Origin: Apis mellifera
Taxonomy: Eukaryota; Arthropoda; Insecta; Hymenoptera; Apidae
DNA length: 64,000 bases
NCBI RefSeq assembly: GCF_003254395.2
Contig: NW_020555859.1
Coordinates: forward strand, 1 to 64,000
Reading direction: 5' to 3'
The notes beneath the pieces are model-generated. The model saw nothing but the letters and a program-made list of their open reading frames with translations. It had not been told where the DNA came from and did no database searches. This document shows, in pieces, positions 23,965-33,690 of the stretch. Position 1 is the stretch's first letter. Each line of letters opens with the position of its first letter. The position numbers and the translations under genes are program-made.

Positions 23965-24212
23965 AGATTTCGATGCGTAGTCACTTCTGTTAGTGAAACT
24001 GTAATTGGCATACTTTCAAAATTTTGCTTTTCAAAATTATTGTTTATAAAAAGTATCTAAATATGTTTTATTTAAAAGGTTCAGTAATTTTGGTTAAAAT
24101 ATTTCATTAATAATTTTCTTTGAAGATTAGGTTTGTTTTACCAACTATAATTTTATCATATATATTTGTTTTACATTTGATTTTGACTTTTATTTATACA
24201 AATTATAGTTCA
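23965..24212 (+). ncRNA. Structured unit 4 (partial)
   Basis: AGATTTCGATGCGTAGTCAC opens the unit at 23965. CACT pairs with AGTG around loop TCTGTT, and TTT pairs with AAA outside it, where other units have TCT/AGA. GTAATTGGCAT follows as in units 1 and 3. A later stem pairs AACTATAATTT (about 24144) with AAATTATAGTT (about 24200). The AAGCTAAGAA block is missing. Confidence 0.4.
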
Positions 24213-25000
24213 AATGTGAGAAATTGAAAGAACAAACATGCTATGATAATATGTACATAGCACGACGATTTCTACTGATAATTTTCAACAAATTAGTAAT
24301 AATATTTTATTTATTTCTTAACAATAGAATAGAAGTAGAATGAATTTCTTTATCGAAATGAATATAGAATAATTAATTCTAATAAATTTTATTTCATCAA
24401 ATTATTTCAATATATATATATATCTTATTATTAATATTTTTTCTTTTTCGTTATATACGCAGTTAAAATTAATATTAGAATATTACAATTTTAAAAATGA
24501 ATTTTAAATGAATTTTTCAAAATATTAATTTTATTTAATTAATAAATTTTTTCTTTTTTGTTCTTCTATATTTTCGAATGAAATTTTCTTATTTTAGTTT
24601 AATATATTTGTAAATTTTATATATTTTATTTATTTATCCATCCATTTGTTCACTTTAGTTTTCTTTTTCATTTTTATATGTTACGAATATAAGAAGAAAT
24701 TTTTTAAAATGAAATGCGCTTAATTTTTTCTTTTATGTTTAATTTTTTTTTATTTTTATTTATATTTTGTCATAATTTTTCTTTTGTATCATCGTTATTC
24801 GAAATTTAGTTAATTTTTATCTAAAATTATTTCATTATAATGCTATTTTTGGTTAATTTTTTTATTAAATTAATTTTAATTTTTATTTTTATTATATTCT
24901 TTATCAATTTTTATGAATTTATGGAATTTTATATGAATTTTCAACAAAATTATAATATATAATATTTAAATTTTCGCGCGATTTAATATAAGAAATTTTA
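24213..25000. other. AT-rich spacer
   Basis: A/T-rich sequence with no supported feature. Confidence 0.6.
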
Positions 25001-25004
25001 ACAT

Positions 25005-25135
25005 AAGATTCAGCCAATCAAAAAGTTGCAACAGCGGAATAACGAGATGAAGCAGTGCGCGTTTTAATATGCATGCACCTGTTTACCAACGAAATTCATG
25101 GACAAAGGAGGTATAGTACCGATATAGGTGCGTAA
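25005..25135 (+). promoter_or_regulatory. Promoter-like patch with CCAAT motif
   Basis: In A/T-rich surroundings this short GC-richer patch carries CAGCCAATCAAAAAG (25012), GCGCG and the palindrome-rich ATGCATGCACCTG. A donor-like TATAG|GTGCGT lies at about 25128. It precedes the exon-like pieces at 25.6 and 27.0 kb. Promoter function is inferred only. Confidence 0.3.
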
Positions 25136-25619
25136 CTTTGTGCAATTTTTATCGATATTGCCATGTAATTTATTACATACAATACCCTATTTAGTTATTA
25201 CACATTTATATAATCGTGTATAAAGTAATATTCCAAAATTAAATAGTTTTTTACATCTTTTTATCGTTTCTACGTTGCATCTTCATATGACAGTTACCGG
25301 TTGTTTGTACATAAATTTGAACGAGAATTTCCTTTCAAATATTGTTTTGTTTCAGTATTACTTGAATCTACATTTATTCTACGATTTTGATTTCCAATTG
25401 TACAGATTATACTCGATTATAGCTTAACAAGTGATAGCCGATGTGGTTAGGGATATGAACATTTGGTAATGTATCTAGTGTGACAGAGATAGATATATTT
25501 AAAATAGTTTCAAATATTCCATTTCTAAATCTACATCTATAAGTTTCTGTATGTTATGTTTTTGTTTTGCTCGGAGTGCAACATAACGTATAGTTTTTAC
25601 TATAATTTGTACCAGAAAT

Positions 25620-25803
25620 TCGATAATCTTTACTAAATTGGAGATTCGTATTCGTGAATGCTTGGCTTTTGTTGATCACCTACCGAACATCGCTGCCCTT
25701 TCCCTCTCATCGCCATTACTAATTTCGGTAATCGAAATTATATCGCAGTCCACCATTTTGTCGTTGAAAATCGCGACAATTAGTAGTCCTTCTTTCGCAA
25801 CAG
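25620..25803 (+). other. Exon-like piece with a splice donor at its 3' end
   Basis: This GC-richer piece ends in TTCGCAACAG|GTACGC (donor after 25803). A frame starting at 25638 runs through it as MEIRIRECLAFVDHLPNIAA and on, then continues into A/T-rich intron-like sequence. I do not recognise the peptide. It could be an exon of a noncoding transcript. Confidence 0.3.
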
Positions 25804-27018
25804 GTACGCAATTGTTTCTTACTTATATAATTTACTTTAATAGTTACTTTCTTATCTTTATATACATTATTATTACGAAATTAATGCGTATTTCAATTGA
25901 TGATTATTTTAACCTGATTGTTCAAATCGATAATTTTTGAGGGAATAAATTTCTTTTTATTAATCTTTTTCGTCATTAAAATTACGATAAATCGCAAATT
26001 GTTGTACTTATACAAAAGAATTTTAGGTTGGATTATTTCTTTCTTTTAATGCGGTACTTGTTATTTCATACATTTTTGAATATTTATTATGTATATTTAT
26101 TATGTATATTATTCTATAAAAATTTGATTACTTTTTATATACATTAATAGACAGTTGTTGAGAAACCTCAAGACGGGAAAATGTATTTCAATATGGATAT
26201 CACAGTAACGGTTTGATATAATTCCTCATCAATAGTTCTTTTACGGAGAAATGGTAATGTTTGTTTTTATATTAAAAATAAATATATTTTTATTTTCCTT
26301 TTTTTTGTATGAATTTTTTTATTGTTTATTTGTTAAGTAATTCATAACACATCAAGATATCAATATTTATGAATATTGATATAAAAGGATATTAAACAAA
26401 TTGCATTTTTATTTCCATATGTTAGATTATATTTTTTATTTTAAATGATTTCATTATTCCTTGATCATTTTTAATTAACAGTTTTAGAAAAATAATAATA
26501 TTTTCCATAACAAAGAGGTAAATATTATATTTTTTTTTTATCCAATTCTCTTTGCTATTACAACTTTTCTTTCAGAAAATTGTAATCGCGCTCAATGCGA
26601 TTAGTAAGATTCATGCTTGGTTCGTAGTAATATTATTTATCTTTTAAAGTGTGACTCAATTTAATTTATATAATATAACATACATAATAGTTACACGTGA
26701 AATTAAAGTAAGTGTTTGTGCCGATAACACAGTATATTATATTAACGAATATTAATAGTAATTTATTTTTATATTTTTATTCAAAATATTCATTTTCGGT
26801 AGAATCAATGTTTCTCTCAAGATAATAAGGCGATTATTCGAATCATGCGATGAGATAATTATCTTTGTTTTTATTTAAATTTTTATACTTGTTTAAAATT
26901 TCCTACTTCTTTTAAAAAATAGAGTCATTTCAATTTCTAGTTATTTTCATTGCTATTGCATTTTTTTTTAAATTTCAATATTTTTATCATATTTGTAAGT
27001 TATTGTGTTTTATTATAG

Positions 27019-27232
27019 GTATTTCTCAAAGAACGACTTCCCATGGATCACGACGATTGATGTCAACACAGATTCTTCGCATCTAATGACGAATCGCATG
27101 CATTTTTGTTCCTCTGGTTACTTAATCATGTTGCAGAATGAAAGATCCGAACCGACACGGGTAACTGGCTGTATACGTAGAATTTTTTACGAACACAGTG
27201 ACCATGGATATGTACAATATCCGTGAATAGTA
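27019..27232 (+). other. Exon-like piece after a splice acceptor
   Basis: TTTTATTATAG|GTATTTC gives an acceptor-like site at 27018. What follows for about 210 bases is markedly richer in G+C and open in one frame (…SKNDFPWITTIDVNTDSSHL…, ending TAA-free until TGA at 27224). The peptide is not recognised. A candidate partner donor is at 25803, giving a 1.2-kb intron. Confidence 0.3.
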
Positions 27233-27239
27233 ACATTTT

Positions 27240-28360
27240 TTTTTTTTTAATATTTTATCTATTAGATGAGGATAGGTTTTCTTGTACAACGTAAGCATTT
27301 TTAATAAAATAAATAAATTATAATTGAATTTATATTGATAAAATTTTATTACAATATAATTAATTATATTTATGAATAAGAATTAATATTTGAAAATACA
27401 TAAAAAGTATTGAAGTAAGTATTTTTTAGTGAAAAATCGGATGTTTTCCGATTTTAATAATATATTATATTTAAATAGAATTTACAATTATCATACAGTG
27501 TTAGTGATGATAATATGTTTAAAAATTTGACATTCTTTTTTTGATGCGTATAAAATAATGAATTTTATGTGCAAGAAGACATTTCGCGACAGAAAGAGTA
27601 GATTTTTTAATCAAAGCGAAACTTTTAAAAATTGCATTTATATTTTCGATAATATGCTTTGACGAAAAAATCACCTGAGGTTATTTTGACTGATATATAG
27701 AGTCAATTATTTGTTATAATCAAATAGTAAATAAATTTATTGTTCACATTGTTGAAATTTTTCTATATTTTAATATTAAATTAGTATTTAGTAGTTTATT
27801 AAATTTATAAAGTAAATTTATTTAAAATGAAATAAATAAAATATGTAAATAAATTTTAAGTTAAGAAGTATCAATCCGTTAGTTAAGAACAAAAATTAAT
27901 ATTCTTATCAGTATTTTCAGATTTAACCATTTTCAAATATATTATCAGAACTTCACTCACGTGCTCAAATACTACTGAATGAAAGACAGGCGATGGGTAT
28001 GATAATCATAATTGATAAGCTAGTAAAGATTTTTTCGCGATTGACAATTAGTTAATGTATCGTGCACGATGTATTTTTCACATTATGCGTGTGACTAGAC
28101 GTGTAGAATTGCGTCGTTTCAGTTTTTAATGAATAGAATTATTATTTACCATTTTTTATATTCGTTTCTATACAATGCGAAATAGTAATAAATAATAATT
28201 TTATAATTTTTATTATGAAATTCTCTCTAATGGTATGAAATAACATGCCATTTATTTTTTTGCAAAATTATTTTTCCTGAAATGACATTTTCTTAATCAT
28301 TATATTAGCATATTACATAAAATCAACGTATGCTTATTTATACAAGATTTACGCAATGGT
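27240..28360. other. AT-rich stretch between exon-like pieces
   Basis: A/T-rich DNA with AATAAAATAAATAAAT near 27302 that could serve as a poly(A) signal for the preceding piece. Nothing else is supported. Confidence 0.4.
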
Positions 28361-29240
28361 CTTAATTAGCCATCGTTAGTCGATTTAAGGAAAATTGTAC
28401 GTAAAATTAGAGTGTGAAAATAGTGTGTCAAACTCGGGTGCCGGAGGCGTCCCGGGACGTTTTTCCTAGAGTAGATTTTAGGACTACTCGTTTACGTTCG
28501 AGTATTATGCGTGAGAATCGTGAAATGAATGTGTTGGTATGCCTATTCTGCAATTTTTTAAATATATATAGGGTTAGGTAGGATAGATAGTATACTTCGG
28601 GTTTGCCTGTTATAATTATAAGCAGGTAAGGCCGGACAGGTTGTCATAGTTTCTTGTCGGGTAGGCGCGTTTTTACGTGACAATCTATTTCAGGAAATCA
28701 AATTTGAAAGATCGAATATGAGTTTGAGACGAGTGGTTATCAATGGTCACGCGTTTCTGACTTTGCTTTCGATTTTTCGAATTCCGTGGTCGTGGTTGCG
28801 AATTAAATTTCGAAACGAACGCGGAGTTCGAGATTCTGCACATGTATGGGCACGATCACTGCGATCGTTGGTTATCCATGTGCACTCAACTTTCGCGATG
28901 TAGTTCTTTTTTCTTTATTTTTTTTTTTTTGTGCGATTAGGAAATTTCGAATTATAAGTTTCAGCAAACATTGCGCTCGAAGAAAGAAGACCGAAGAGAG
29001 CCGACAAACTGTTGCGAAGAGGGCTGCAACGAATAGCTTCTCATTTTTTGGATTTTTTTTGGGGTCCAAAGAATGGGAAGTCATTGTTACTATTATATCA
29101 CTGTGCTCCTTTCCATACTAATTGTTGTTGTATTGTTCGACTATTTGCATGCTGATCCGTCGTCTTGATCCGGTTATCGTGGAAAATTCGCAATTTTGTT
29201 GATTAATGTTGCAGTTGTAGTTTACAAATCTCGCGTTTTG
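28360..29240 (+). other. CpG-rich block with a candidate 68-nt intron
   Basis: This block is CpG-rich (GGAGGCGTCCCGGGACG near 28444). It holds a consensus donor, AGCAG|GTAAGG after 28625, and an acceptor, CTATTTCAG|GAAATC at 28693. The resulting 68-nt intron would be of normal size for a bee. Open frames of 61-91 codons follow (28718-28903, 28846-29121) but neither is recognised. It could be the 5' end of a transcript running right, or an unrecognised noncoding gene. Confidence 0.35.
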
Positions 29241-29733
29241 AATTAGCGTTGCGATAAAATGATGGTCGGATTTGTTTTAGTGTTGCGTTATAAGAAATAT
29301 CGGGATTGCTTTTTATTAATTTGAATATGAAGTAGATTACTTTTTTATTTTGGTATGTATCATATAAAGTTACAATTTATGATATCGAGATCTTGGAAAT
29401 CATTTTTAATTTATAAAATAATAATAATAATAATTTGGTTTAAATTCAAATTTAAGAATTAATTTTACGTTGATAACATAGCATTGCGTATTATAATTCC
29501 CCACTTTTCTTCCACCTAAACTGTAGAAATATGTTCCTATTTGTGAATCACCTATTGCAACTCAACGAATTGCACAAAGATAATATAACATTGATATGGC
29601 TATAATTTTTCGCATTTAGTATTGCGTATATTAAAGTATGAGTGCATAAGTTTATAATTTAATTGGGATGTATTTTCGCGAATTGTCTTTTCTTTCCTTC
29701 TTTTTTTTCTTCGTTTTTTATTTGCTTTTCTTA

Positions 29734-29773
<40 letters not shown>

Positions 29774-29804
29774 TATCGCTTATACATTAAGGCATAAACT
29801 CTTC
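29241..29804. other. AT-rich spacer with a (TA)n microsatellite
   Basis: A (TA)n run at about 29738-29770 lies just before repeat C arm 2. No other feature. Confidence 0.6.
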
Positions 29805-30149
29805 GCGTTTTGTTTTGAAAATTTGTTATATTAGTATTGCGAAATAAAGTATTCCACTCACGATTTGTTCGCATTGAGTGGACGACGTAGGTCGTCCTTC
29901 TGGTTATTTTTTTGTCTTTTTTTCAGCTCCTGTATTAACAAAGCATTTGTTATAGAAAATGTAGTTGAAATATACATTCTTTCGTCATTATTGAATTTGT
30001 TTTAATTGTTATGATGTTATACAAAATTATTTTTACGATGAAATGTTTAAGTCAATTCAAATTTCAATATAAATTTTTCTTTTGAAATTATTATTATAAA
30101 AAAATTTTAGTTATAATTCAAAATTTAAGTCTTTTAATGTTATAATCCT
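29805..30149 (+). repeat. Inverted dispersed repeat pair C, arm 2
   Basis: Reverse-complement partner of 19081-19441. Here two neighbouring perfect hairpins occur, CCACTCA/TGAGTGG and GGACGAC-GTAG-GTCGTCC around 29856-29896; they are degraded in arm 1. A tract TTTTTTTGTCTTTTTTTCAG ends just before CTCCTG (about 29930), resembling a splice acceptor. Confidence 0.8.
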
Positions 30150-31732
30150 GATCTTATAATTCTGCTTGAAAGAAAGTTGTGGATTACTTAATAATATATT
30201 AATAACTTTTTTCCAGATTAGAATGTTTTTCTTCAGGTATATTATTTTAAGAATTGTTATAGATACTTATGAATGAAGATAAACAAGAAATATGGGAAAG
30301 TAAATTATTACTTAATTACGTGTTATTGAATTTTTCTAATTTGTTTGTATAATTTATTTCAAGAACTTTTCAGCTTTCAACGGAATACAATGAAGAAAAT
30401 GCGTAATTTTATTTTGATTTTTAATAGATAATATATTTGAAGAAATTATTGAACTTTTTATGTACAAATGTTAAGTTTTCTGGAACGATATTAAGTTTAA
30501 GAATCTTTCAGGATATTTGACTGGGAATAAAAATTATGCAACATAATTTTAAGATGCTACAGGGATGACATTTAATATTGATGAAACGAAATGTATATAT
30601 AATTTAATGCATGGATAATTAATTGTGTGTGGTAGTGTGCGTTAGTAATTGCGTGTGCTAATTAATTATATAGAAGAATATAATGTAAGTAAATGAAAAA
30701 TGATGTAATATATTGTTTATTTATTCTACTTTCTTTTTTTATGCTTTTATATAATTATTTATAATTATTTTTCTTAATGTTGAATATGTAAAATATTGAT
30801 AGAAATTAATATTTCATATTCGCTTTTCTTATAATTTCTTGTATTTATCTTGTATAAATGATCAATAGTGGTTTGAACGTTTTGCAAACTGTATACTCAA
30901 AAAGGAATTTATTTGAATATAAATTTTCATGTTAAAAGAAGATGAAAGTGCTGGTTAGGAGGAAAATAGATAGATTATTAATTAACCAATCTTCATCAGT
31001 GTAAGTTGGAATATACAATATGTAGTTATATTAAATACGAATAATATAATTATATATTGTATGAAGAATGTGATTCAATTGCGAGCTCGATATTTTCATA
31101 GATAAAAAATTTAATGAAATAACGAATAACGTTCTCGTTTTAATCTTTAAAATTATGAAGTATAAATATAAATTTGTCTCATATTTTTGAAGATATTTAA
31201 TTTTGTATGGGTACTTAGATTATAACTTATTAGGTAATACAATAAATAATCTAAAGTCGGTATTTCAGAAGATATGACATGAACAAAACCTTATATTCTG
31301 AAATACCGATCTGTTCACATTTATTGTACTTCTCGTTTATCAATTATGTTCACTCTTTCAAAGAATACATATAGAGGTTTAGAGATGGCGTTGGTAGTCC
31401 ATTCTTATTCTTTATTATATCGTTCTACTATTTGCTTTTCTTATTATACATGATGATCCCTATGTACTTTGCAAAATTTTTATCAAGAGAGGATTTCAAA
31501 TTTTATTCTCATTATTTAATTTATTTTTTAAAAATTCGATTCAATTTTTATATGTTATATATATATAATATGCATATTTTATATATATATATAATATGCA
31601 TATTTTACATGTACAAAAATTCTTCTTTCGTATATCGAAATGAAACAGAGTGCATATTTTATAATATAAAATATACATTTTAAATATAAATTAGATTTTT
31701 AAATTTTGCAGTTTATATATATTTTTCCACTC
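30150..31732. other. AT-rich intergenic stretch
   Basis: Nothing is recognised apart from the inverted repeat at 31257-31309. An A/T-rich chance frame at 31432-31683 runs through TATATATA tracts and is not a gene. Confidence 0.5.
31257..31309. repeat. Perfect 14-bp inverted repeat
   Basis: TCGGTATTTCAGAA at 31257-31270 is exactly reverse-complemented at 31296-31309 around a 25-base loop. It is less A/T-biased than the surroundings. It might be a hairpin in a transcript, a small inverted-repeat element or a protein-binding palindrome. Confidence 0.6.
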
Positions 31733-32165
31733 TATTTCGCAGTATAGGAACAATGAAAGAAGTGATGGTCTTTTCCTGGTTTCGATTCAATAAACAATAA
31801 TCGAGTCTGATCAAGTCATTGCCACTGCCTGCGGAGTGCAATCTGATTTTCTATCAGTCCTTCCTAGCTTGGAGTCTTGTGATGTTTTAATCAGCGAGAA
31901 CTGTCATGAGAGCACGAATTCGTATCGATCCTGATGTGGCCTCACCGAAAAGCATAATTCGATGGGCAATATTATGCCCTCCTAATGATGTGCCTAAGTG
32001 AAATAGGCGACGCTCGAGGAATAGAAATATTCGCCGAATGTTCCACAGAGACATCAGAGAAGGTCATTGTGAAAGTGTTAACCGGCACTATCTCGTCCTT
32101 TTTGTTCTCCAGGTAGGACTGAAGTATCCAATAAGAATTTCCGCCCATGATAAAAAAAAAGGATC
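31733..32165 (+). pseudogene. R1-like non-LTR retrotransposon, 3' end with A-tail (decayed)
   Basis: Segment 31733-31905 matches 4940-5090, the end of the R1-like relic there. In both, CGCAGTATAGGAACAATG-type sequence leads into GATTCAATAAACAATAAT and a CCTGCGGA motif. The following 250 bases are GC-rich, include GGGCA/TGCCC paired around 31970, have no long open frame, and end in an A-run at about 32151-32159, as expected of a non-LTR 3' UTR with poly(A). The element is truncated at its 5' side, typical of target-primed insertion. No target-site duplication was identified. Confidence 0.55.
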
Positions 32166-32464
32166 ATCCTAGATAGATTGAAATATACAAAAATATACAA
32201 GTATTCAAAAATAACAAACTTTCAAAAATTACATAATCTTTTAGATAATATCATTTTTTATTTAGATTTAATAGAGATCTGCAAGCGATAATAACAAAAA
32301 AGAATTTCTATAAGGAATTTCTCCGAATAAGCCGTTTATTAATTTCGCAAGTAATATTTTCTATTTGATAGTTAATATCAAATGATTTTTAAACTCGCAG
32401 ATTTAATTTCTTGAAAAATTTTAAATTTTAATTTCATATAAATACTATTATCTATTTACATATC

Positions 32465-32510
<46 letters not shown>

Positions 32511-33690
32511 ATATAACTAATATATAATGTTGATATAACTAAAATATAGTATATATATATATAGTATATATATATACTATATTTTAGTTATATCAACATT
32601 ATATTATTTTTTTTATTGTTTCAGACAAAGGGAAACGAAAGGAAAGTAAATACACGTGATAAACGCAATCGATTTTTTCATTTTTCTTTTTTATTTGTCG
32701 TTCTTTGTTATTACATTCTCTTTACTTTATAAATATATTTATACGTTATAGAAATATGTTTCGTATTTAAATTTTATTCATTTTTAAATTGTTATCTTTT
32801 AAATTCGATTTATGTTTATACGATTAACGTGATTAATACGATTAAATCATACTTTAATTTTAATTTTCGATATCTTAATACTCGAAATATAAAAAAAAAG
32901 AAAAAATATATAAATCAAAAATAAAACAAAAGTAACGAAAACTTAAAATTTTTGTTTTATTCGTCGTTTTTTATTATTATATAATACATTATTTACATTT
33001 ATTTACATTTTAATAATTTCTTCATGTAGGGATAATGTTTTTATTCGAAAAGCAGAGAGCAATTCAATTTCGCTCTATCTTCGGGAAACAACTACGTATA
33101 ATCGATGCATATTCGATGATAACCGTACGCCATGAAACGCCATGAAACACGTTCGCTGTTATATTTAATAAAAATAATATATAATAAAAATATTAATTTT
33201 TATTATTGTATCAATTGTTATTGTATCGTTTCTTTGATTTTACCGTATGTTAAACATAGATATTGCAATTTAATGTTTGTAGTTTTTTTAAATTTAATGA
33301 TTTAATTCTCATTTTATCGATAATATTTTTGATAATAATTTTTTTTTTCATTATTATTATTAATTTATACGATGATAATTTTAAATAAATAAAATTAATA
33401 TTGTATAATATTAATAATAATATTAATAAAGGAGTTTTAATGATATCTTTTTTTTTTTTACTTTCTTAATTTTTTGATCGTTTTTATTGGAATTATTAGT
33501 ACGGTGCTTTTAATATATTTCCGATCTTTCAAAAATATATCGACTTTTTTTTGTATTTTTTACGCTTCATTCGTTTTAACAATAATACTACAGTTTTATT
33601 TATAGCGAATTATTTAATTATAACTAAACATAATTAATTTATATTCTTGCACATATTTTTATTTTGTTCAAGTTAATTTTGTAAATATTT
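32166..33690. other. AT-rich spacer with (TA)n and a large palindrome
   Basis: A (TA)n run at about 32472-32506 is followed by a tandem copy of GTTGATATAACTAA (32507 and 32529) and the palindrome listed separately. The rest is A/T-rich with no supported feature. Confidence 0.6.
32522..32604. repeat. 83-bp near-perfect palindrome
   Basis: The arm at 32522-32555 is an exact reverse complement of 32571-32604 (34 bp each), and the pairing continues six bases into the TA-rich centre. Such a structure can extrude as a cruciform and is prone to replication slippage. Confidence 0.8.

Larger units (their letters stand above)
20640..24212 (+). ncRNA. Candidate structured noncoding RNA locus (four related units)
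   Basis: Four related units start at 21470, 22331, 23482 and 23965. Each begins with a version of GGTCTCGATGCGTAGTCAC and folds into short paired stems; units 1-3 then share a version of AAGCTAAGAAYTACG. Units 2 and 3 also share TAGRCCGYTATCGC (22955, 23763) and TATCAYTTGTYTG downstream. Stem partners differ between units in a compensating way, which is what an RNA structure under selection leaves behind. A leading hairpin is at 20679-20740. G-U pairs that would be A-C on the other strand favour + strand transcription. No long open frame exists on the + strand. I know no RNA family with these blocks. Start and end of the transcript are not defined; this could also be an old, once-structured repeat. 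Confidence 0.5.

Noticed and set aside
28872..29084. 70-codon minus-strand frame
   Set aside because: Lysine- and serine-rich antisense of T-runs, overlapping two + frames; no evidence for coding.
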